This document shows, piece by piece, positions 1-4,708 of a stretch of 5,860 bases of DNA (the stretch's first letter is position 1; each line of letters begins with the position of its first letter). Source of the stretch: Bacteroidales bacterium (GTDB lineage Bacteria; Bacteroidota; Bacteroidia; Bacteroidales; Paludibacteraceae). The stretch spans positions 1-5,860 of the forward strand of contig JAGHSG010000087.1 of the NCBI GenBank assembly GCA_018066005.1. Reading direction: 5' to 3'. The notes under the pieces are model-generated. The model was given only the letters and a program-made list of their open reading frames with translations. It was not told where the DNA came from and searched no databases. The position numbers and the translations under genes were made by a program.

Positions 1-47
1 GCCTAAAAAGGATAATATTAAAATAATTATAAAATGAAAAAGTAGGC
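1..47 (+). other. AT-rich leader with a weak inverted repeat spanning the gpmI TAG
   Basis: GCCTA at 1-5 is the reverse complement of TAGGC at 43-47, and the second arm includes the in-frame TAG. The 37 bases between are almost all A and T. The left arm is cut by the window edge; the bases after the right arm (TTT) would extend the stem if AAA precedes base 1. No convincing Bacteroidota promoter (TTG near -33, TAnnTTTG near -7) is visible here. Five pairs across a 37-base loop could be chance. Confidence 0.25.
34..45 (+). other. Apparent original gpmI start with in-frame TAG: three-codon mini-ORF (Met-Lys-Lys-stop)
   Basis: Reading in the gpmI frame from ATG 34-36 gives Met-Lys-Lys-TAG-Ala-Leu-Leu-Met-Ile-Leu-Asp-Gly. 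Recalled relatives begin MSKKALLMILDGWG, with the same number of codons between the initiator Met and Ala-Leu-Leu. The TAG therefore stands where Lys is normally found, one base from AAG. The stop ends 6 bases before TTG 52 and 9 before ATG 55, close enough for a terminating ribosome to restart. It could be a nonsense mutation rescued by reinitiation, a regulatory start-stop leader, or a sequencing error. The reading frame is seen directly; the interpretation is inference. Confidence 0.7.
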
Positions 48-51
48 TTTA

Positions 52-1560
52 TTGATGATTCTGGATGGCTGGGGAATCGGTGAAAAGAACACAGCCAATG
101 CTATTTATTCAACTAACACTCCGCACTGGAACAAGATTTTGGAGGAGTATCCGCACAGTCAGTTGCATGCCAGTGGCGAGAACGTAGGTCTGCCTGACGG
201 ACTGATGGGTAACTCCGAAGTAGGACACCTGAACATAGGTGCCGGTCGCGTAGTTTATCAAGACTTGGTTAAAATAAATCGTGCTATCAAAGACGAGAGT
301 ATATTGGAAAATCCCGAAATCATCTCTGCTTTCAAGACTGCTCAAGAGAGCGGCAAGAAACTGCATATTATGGGTTTAACCAGTGATGGCGGTGTACACA
401 GTTCGTTGGATCATCTGTTCTACCTGCTGCATATTGCCAAATTGTACGGACTGGAAGGTAAGACTTTCGTTCATTGCTTTATGGACGGCCGTGATACCGA
501 CCCCCACTCGGGTATAGGTTTTATTGACCAACTGGAAGCTCAAATGAAAAAAGAATGTGGCGAGATAGCGTCTATATCCGGTCGTTTCTATGCTATGGAC
601 CGTGACAAACGTTGGGAGCGTGTCAAAGTGGGTTATGACTTGTTAGTCAACGGAATAGGTGCTGAATTTGAGAATATGCATGAGGCGATGGAAGCCACTT
701 ATGCAGCCGATGTGACGGACGAGTTTATCAAACCTATTGTGCATGTGCGTGACGGTAAGCCGGTGGCTAAAATAGAAGAAGGCGATGTTGTTATTTTCTT
801 CAACTACCGCAATGACCGCGCCCGTGAAATAACGGTTGTTCTGACACAACAAGATATGCCGGAACAGGGAATGAAGACCATTCCAAACCTGAATTATTAC
901 TGCATGACGCCGTACGAGAGTTCCTTCACGGGCTTGCATATCCTGTTCCCAAAAGAGAACGTGCAGAACACGATGGGTGAAGTGGTTGCCAAGGCCGGTT
1001 TGAAACAACTGCGTATTGCCGAGACGGAGAAATTTGCACACGTTACTTTCTTCTTCAGCGGCGGTCGTGACGCCCAATTCGAGAACGAGGACCGTATTTT
1101 GATTCCCAGTCCGAAAGTTGCCACGTACGATTTGCAGCCGGAGATGTCGGCTCCGGAAGTAGCCGCAGCCTTGTGCGATGCTCTGGATACGCAAAAATAC
1201 GACTACATAACGTTGAACTTCGCCAACGGCGATATGGTGGGACACACCGGCGTTTATGCATCTATTCAACAAGCCGTTGTGACCATCGATATATGCGTAG
1301 ATAGAGTGGTTAAGTCGGCTCTAAAGAACGGTTATGAAATAATTATTATCGCTGACCACGGTAATGCCGATCACGCTGTTAATGAGGACGGAACGCCCAA
1401 TACGGCGCACAGTTTGAATCCTGTTCCATTTGTTTATCTGAGTGAGAACAAGAATGCAAAAGTAGAAGACGGCATCTTGGCTGATGTGGCTCCCAGTTTG
1501 TGTCATATCCTGGGTATAGAGCAGCCCAAGGAGATGACGGGAAGAAACCTGATTAAATAG
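52..1560 (+). CDS. gpmI: 2,3-bisphosphoglycerate-independent phosphoglycerate mutase (cofactor-independent, Mn-dependent)
   Basis: Cytoplasmic glycolytic/gluconeogenic enzyme interconverting 3-phosphoglycerate and 2-phosphoglycerate through a phosphoserine intermediate. Numbered from TTG 52, the protein has 502 residues, close to the usual ~510. It starts inside the first metal-binding motif (MILDGWG, Asp5) and carries the phosphoserine motif GNSEVGH (Ser55), DGRDTDPHSG, SGRFYAMDRD, FFNYRNDRARE, HVTFFFSGGRD, DMVGHTG (Asp394, His398), ADHGNAD (Asp435, His436) and TAHSLNPVP (His453). From recalled numbering, these match the Geobacillus enzyme's Asp12, Ser62, Asp403/His407, Asp444/His445 and His462 at constant offsets of 7 and then 9, so all catalytic and metal ligands are present. 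The start is odd: family homology continues upstream in frame (Ala-Leu at 46-51) to ATG 34, but TAG at 43-45 interrupts it. Usable starts are TTG 52 or, by codon preference, ATG 55. Identity is near certain; the start is not. Confidence 0.96.
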   Translation: MMILDGWGIGEKNTANAIYSTNTPHWNKILEEYPHSQLHASGENVGLPDGLMGNSEVGHLNIGAGRVVYQDLVKINRAIKDESILENPEIISAFKTAQESGKKLHIMGLTSDGGVHSSLDHLFYLLHIAKLYGLEGKTFVHCFMDGRDTDPHSGIGFIDQLEAQMKKECGEIASISGRFYAMDRDKRWERVKVGYDLLVNGIGAEFENMHEAMEATYAADVTDEFIKPIVHVRDGKPVAKIEEGDVVIFFNYRNDRAREITVVLTQQDMPEQGMKTIPNLNYYCMTPYESSFTGLHILFPKENVQNTMGEVVAKAGLKQLRIAETEKFAHVTFFFSGGRDAQFENEDRILIPSPKVATYDLQPEMSAPEVAAALCDALDTQKYDYITLNFANGDMVGHTGVYASIQQAVVTIDICVDRVVKSALKNGYEIIIIADHGNADHAVNEDGTPNTAHSLNPVPFVYLSENKNAKVEDGILADVAPSLCHILGIEQPKEMTGRNLIK

Positions 1561-1652
1561 AACGGGCAGAGCCCTAATAGAACGCAAGCAAGGCTTGCTA
1601 ATAGAACGGCGACGGGGTCGCCTAATAGAATGCTTCGCTAATAGAATAGAAA
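1555..1652 (+). repeat. Linker-hairpin array between gpmI and potA
   Basis: A 9-base linker TAATAGAAC/T recurs at 1575, 1599, 1623 and 1639, with a variant AAATAGAAC at 1555 that contains the gpmI stop codon. A partial copy (TAGAA, 1647-1651) runs into the potA start. Each interval holds a small palindrome with a 3-base loop: GGGC-AGA-GCCC (1564-1574), GCAAGC-AAG-GCTTGC (1584-1598), GGCGAC-GGG-GTCGCC (1608-1622) and a degenerate GC-TTC-GC (1632-1638). The three complete stems are unrelated in sequence yet pair perfectly, while the linker is nearly invariant. Spacings are 20, 24, 24 and 16 bases. No T-run follows any stem, so these are not typical intrinsic terminators. The function is unknown; a structured mRNA spacer, processing site, attenuator or protein-binding array are all possible. 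Confidence 0.85.
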
Positions 1653-3074
1653 ATGGCAAAGAACGATTATATCATTGAAGTAAACCATGTCTTCAAGCAG
1701 TTTGAGGATGGTAAGTTTGCGTTGAACGATGTCAGTTTGCAGGTCCGGAAGGGCGAGTTTGTAACCATTCTGGGTCCGTCAGGTTGCGGCAAGACAACCC
1801 TGCTTCGCTGTATAGCGGGTTTCCAAGTGGCTACTTCCGGTGATATACTCCTGAATGGCGAAGATGTGACGGAGACACCGCCTAATGAGCGTCCCGTTAA
1901 CACAGTCTTTCAGAAATATGCCTTATTTCCCCACTTGAACGTGTACGAGAATGTGGCGTTTGGTCTCAAACTCAAAAAGATTGATGCACGCGAGATAGAG
2001 AAACGTGTCAAGAAAGCCCTCAAGATGGTTAGCATGTCGGACTACGAGTACCGCGATGTAGATAGTTTGAGTGGCGGTCAGCAACAACGTGTCGCCATTG
2101 CCCGTGCCATCATCAACGAACCGGAGGTGCTGCTATTGGATGAGCCCTTGTCGGCATTGGATAGAAAGATGCGTTCGGATATGCAACTCGAATTGCGTGA
2201 GATGCATGACAAGTTGGGAATAACCTTTATTTATGTCACCCACGACCAAGAAGAGGCGCTGACATTGAGCGACCGCATTGTGGTAATGCGCGAGGGTAAG
2301 ATTCAGCAGATAGGTAAACCGACAGATATATACAACGAACCCCAAAACAGTTTTGTGGCAGACTTTATCGGTGAGAGTAATATATTGGATGCTACTATGG
2401 TGAAGGACCATCTTGTACATTTCTGCGACCGCGATTTTGAATGTGTCGATAAAGGTTTTGGTGAAGATACAGAAGTGGATGTGGTTATTCGTCCGGAAGA
2501 CTGGTACATTTCAGAGTTTAAAGTTGAAAGTTTAAAGTTGAAAGATAATCCGTGGCAGTTATTCGGAGAAATAAAAACATGTATATTCAAGGGTGTGCAT
2601 TACCATATGACGATGCTGACGGATAACGGATATGAATTGGAAGTGCAAGATTATCACGCCTTTGAACCCGGGTCAAGAGTGGCTCTGTTGGTTAAGCCCG
2701 AAGATATTCAGGTTATGAAGAAAACACGCCTATGCAATACCTTTACGGGTACTATGTTGGAGAATAATCAAGTAGAGTTCTTGGACGAGGCGTGGGATGT
2801 GAGTGAGCGTACGGCAGAGCGTTTTGATGTGGGTGAACAGGTGGAGATTGAGGTAGATTTTAACCATGTCAATCTGCAAGACGACGAGGATGACGGTACG
2901 TTGAGCGGTGAGGTTTATTTCATTCTGTACAAAGGCGACCACTATCATTTGCAGATACGAACGGATGACGGGGATGATATATACGTCGATACCAATGATA
3001 TTTGGGACAAAGGCGACCGTGTGGGTATTAAGATAGCCCCCAGTTGGATACGACTATATAAGGTTGAAGGTTGA
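1653..3074 (+). CDS. potA: Spermidine/putrescine ABC transporter ATP-binding protein PotA, long Bacteroidales-type form
   Basis: Cytoplasmic ATPase that drives polyamine import with PotB, PotC and PotD. All ABC motifs are intact: Walker A GPSGCGKTT (41-49), Q-loop around Gln87 (VFQKYALFPHL), signature LSGGQQQR (139-146), Walker B LLLDEP (160-165), D-loop SALD (167-170) and H-loop His197 (THDQEE). NSFVADFIGESNI (232-244) is typical of PotA. At 473 residues it is about 95 longer than E. coli PotA. The C-terminal half contains two mutually similar TOBE-like units, about 310-356 (FKGVHYHM to DIQVMK) and 425-470 (YKGDHYHL to WIRLYK). A 14-base tandem repeat encodes residues about 288-297. ATG 1653 is chosen because it gives the standard MAKNDYIIEVNHV beginning and follows an in-frame TAG at 1647. 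No Shine-Dalgarno site is evident; the upstream bases are A-rich. Specificity for polyamines rests on the whole operon. Confidence 0.95.
   Translation: MAKNDYIIEVNHVFKQFEDGKFALNDVSLQVRKGEFVTILGPSGCGKTTLLRCIAGFQVATSGDILLNGEDVTETPPNERPVNTVFQKYALFPHLNVYENVAFGLKLKKIDAREIEKRVKKALKMVSMSDYEYRDVDSLSGGQQQRVAIARAIINEPEVLLLDEPLSALDRKMRSDMQLELREMHDKLGITFIYVTHDQEEALTLSDRIVVMREGKIQQIGKPTDIYNEPQNSFVADFIGESNILDATMVKDHLVHFCDRDFECVDKGFGEDTEVDVVIRPEDWYISEFKVESLKLKDNPWQLFGEIKTCIFKGVHYHMTMLTDNGYELEVQDYHAFEPGSRVALLVKPEDIQVMKKTRLCNTFTGTMLENNQVEFLDEAWDVSERTAERFDVGEQVEIEVDFNHVNLQDDEDDGTLSGEVYFILYKGDHYHLQIRTDDGDDIYVDTNDIWDKGDRVGIKIAPSWIRLYKVEG
2515..2544 (+). repeat. 14-base tandem repeat inside potA (2.1 copies)
   Basis: AGTTTAAAGTTGAA occurs at 2515-2528 and again, identical, at 2529-2542, followed by AG. 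It lies in the potA linker between RPEDWYI and the first C-terminal TOBE-like unit, and encodes roughly FKVESLKLK. The copies are perfect although 14 is not a multiple of three, so the two copies are read in different frames. That argues for a DNA-level duplication or insertion rather than a repeated peptide. Its AT-rich, GTTGAAAG-like composition resembles short repeats I recall from Bacteroidales intergenic regions; that resemblance is from memory. Confidence 0.9.
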
Positions 3075-3112
3075 CAATACACGATGCACAATTACAAAAA
3101 CGATGACAATTA
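3061..3112 (+). repeat. Short imperfect repeats across the potA stop and potA-potB gap
   Basis: AGGTTGA is duplicated in tandem at 3061-3074, and the second copy supplies the potA TGA stop. Just after it, ACGATGCACAATTA (3081-3094) recurs as ACGATGACAATTA (3100-3112) with one base missing, and the second copy contains the potB start ATG (3103-3105). TGACAAT also appears at 3072-3078. Together they fill the whole 28-base gap and both of its flanking codon signals. Confidence 0.75.
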
Positions 3113-3894
3113 AACTGATTCAAAATAGGAAAAACTGGGTGTGGCCATACGTGGCATTGCTGGTTTTCTTTGTGGTACTGCCGTTGATACTGATTGGTTT
3201 CTATGCTTTTACCAATCAGCAAGGCGAGTTTACCATACAGAATTTCGTGCAGTTCTTCCAGAAATCGGAAGCCGTCAACACCTTCATTTATTCGGTAACG
3301 ATTGCTATGCTGACGACCATTATCTGCATCGTTTTGGGTTATCCGGCGGCATATATTATGGCGATGCAGTCGTTCCGCACCCCGGCTGTGATGGCGATGC
3401 TGTTCATCCTGCCGATGTGGATTAACTTCCTGTTGCGTACCTTGGCAACGGTGGAATTATTTCACATGTTCAACCTGCCTTTGGGCGAAGGGGCTTTGCT
3501 GTTTGGTATGTGCTATGATTTCTTGCCGTTTATGATTTATCCTATCTACAATACGTTGCAGAAGATAGATGTCAGTTTGTTGGAAGCATCGCAAGATTTG
3601 GGTGCCAGCCGTTGGGAGACGTTCACTAAAGTGGTAGTACCCTTGTCATTGCCCGGTGTGTATTCGGGAATTATTATGGTGTTTATGCCGACCGTATCTA
3701 CGTTTGCCATTTCCGAATTACTGACGCAGAATAAGATAACATTATTTGGTAGTTTGATTCAACGAAGTTTTGGCGAAGGCGGTATAACGATGTGGAACTA
3801 TGGTGCTGCATTATCGCTTATTATGCTGATTATTATAGGTTTAACTTCATTCTTTGGAAACGATGATAACGAGGACATCAATAGACAGGCGTAA
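3103..3894 (+). CDS. potB: Spermidine/putrescine ABC transporter permease PotB
   Basis: Inner-membrane permease, expected to pair with PotC to form the polyamine channel. The 263-residue product has a basic N-terminus and a first membrane segment at about 14-36, with further hydrophobic segments near 62-88, 94-112, 130-150, 185-205 and 235-251, fitting the six-helix fold. The cytoplasmic EAA loop that docks on the ATPase reads EASQDLGASR and on to VVVPLSLPG at 161-185. LLRTLATVELF and the LPFMIYPIYNTL segment are typical PotB sequence. ATG 3103 is preferred over the longer frame from TTG 3064, which would overlap potA and add 13 residues encoded by repeat-like DNA. The gene begins 28 bases after potA and overlaps potC, so it should be translated from the same mRNA. 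Confidence 0.94.
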   Translation: MTIKLIQNRKNWVWPYVALLVFFVVLPLILIGFYAFTNQQGEFTIQNFVQFFQKSEAVNTFIYSVTIAMLTTIICIVLGYPAAYIMAMQSFRTPAVMAMLFILPMWINFLLRTLATVELFHMFNLPLGEGALLFGMCYDFLPFMIYPIYNTLQKIDVSLLEASQDLGASRWETFTKVVVPLSLPGVYSGIIMVFMPTVSTFAISELLTQNKITLFGSLIQRSFGEGGITMWNYGAALSLIMLIIIGLTSFFGNDDNEDINRQA

Positions 3895-4708
3895 TACATG
3901 GTCGCGCGTGGTTAGTCAGGGTTATCTCTGGCTGCTGTTGGTGGTATTATATGCCCCCATCCTGCTTATTATTGTTTTCTCGTTCACTAAAAGTAAGGTC
4001 TTGGGTAACTGGACGGGCTTTACACTGGGGTTGTATGAGAACTTATTCAGCGGATATGATTTGGATGCCAATGTACGCGTCGATCCCAATCTGTATCGTG
4101 CATTATTTTATACAGGTGTCATTGCCTTGGCTGCGGCTTTGGTTTCTACTCTGTTAGGCACCATAGCGGCTGTGGGCATCTTTAACCTGCGTCAGCGGCA
4201 TCGCAAGAGTGTTATGTTTCTTAATTCAATACCGATGATCAATCCGGATATTATTACGGGTATTTCGCTATTCTTGCTCTTTGTCTTTTTGGGCATAAGT
4301 CGCGGATTGACAACGGTTATTATAGCGCATGTCGTTTTCTGCACCCCGTATGTGGTGTTATCCGTTATGCCGCGGCTGACAAAAATGAATCCCAATATAT
4401 ATGAAGCAGCATTGGACTTGGGGGCAACACCTGTTCAGGCCTTTAATAAAGTACTGATACCGGAGTTATGGCCGGGTATGATTAGTGGCTTTATTTTGTC
4501 GTTGACGTTGTCTATTGACGATTTCGGTGTAACTTTCTTCACCAAAGGCAGTAACGGATTGGAGACGCTCTCCACCTTTATCTACGCCGACGCACGCAAA
4601 GGCGGTCTGACATCCGAATTACGACCACTCTTCTCATTGATATTCCTCACCATTTTGGTGCTATTAATAATTTCTAATTTACGAACTTCTAAACAAACGA
4701 AAAAATGA
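3863..4708 (+). CDS. potC: Spermidine/putrescine ABC transporter permease PotC
   Basis: Second inner-membrane permease of the polyamine importer. From ATG 3863 it has 281 residues: a basic N-terminus, a membrane segment at about 21-41, the family motif FTKSKVLGNWTGF (41-53), further segments near 81-107, 116-143, 150-170, 205-220 and 256-271, and an EAA loop YEAALDLGATP to LIPELWPG at 180-205. NSIPMINPDIITGISL and LSIDDFGVTFF are typical of PotC. The start is uncertain. ATG 3863 overlaps the end of potB by 32 bases. GTG 3908 lies 13 bases after the potB stop and would give a 266-residue protein beginning MVSQGYLWLLL, close to the usual family length. TTG 3854 is a longer, less likely option. 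The stop codon overlaps the potD start. Confidence 0.93.
   Translation: MITRTSIDRRNTWSRVVSQGYLWLLLVVLYAPILLIIVFSFTKSKVLGNWTGFTLGLYENLFSGYDLDANVRVDPNLYRALFYTGVIALAAALVSTLLGTIAAVGIFNLRQRHRKSVMFLNSIPMINPDIITGISLFLLFVFLGISRGLTTVIIAHVVFCTPYVVLSVMPRLTKMNPNIYEAALDLGATPVQAFNKVLIPELWPGMISGFILSLTLSIDDFGVTFFTKGSNGLETLSTFIYADARKGGLTSELRPLFSLIFLTILVLLIISNLRTSKQTKK

Noticed and set aside
1..33. Promoter in the gpmI leader
   Set aside because: The sequence is AT-rich and can be matched loosely to many -10 patterns, but has no TAnnTTTG with a spaced TTG, so no site can be supported.
643..1272. Open 209-codon frame antisense to gpmI
   Set aside because: It lies wholly opposite a well-conserved enzyme, shows no recognisable domain, and is explained by codon usage of the sense gene.
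34..1560. Genome-wide reassignment of TAG to glutamine
   Set aside because: gpmI ends in TAG at the expected family C-terminus, readthrough would add 26 repeat-encoded residues, and apart from codon 4 no in-frame TAG occurs within any of the five genes, where Gln is always CAA or CAG.
1564..1622. Rho-independent terminator after gpmI
   Set aside because: The stems are short (4-6 pairs) and each is followed by TAATAG rather than a run of T, so the usual terminator signature is absent.
1555..1652. CRISPR-like pattern of short repeats with variable spacers
   Set aside because: The repeated part is only 9 bases, the variable parts are 7-15 bases and self-complementary, and no cas genes are nearby. 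This does not fit repeat or spacer lengths of any CRISPR type.
3141..3425. Alternative + strand frame inside potB
   Set aside because: It overlaps potB in another frame; the potB frame has the membrane helices and EAA motif, while this frame gives no family-like sequence.
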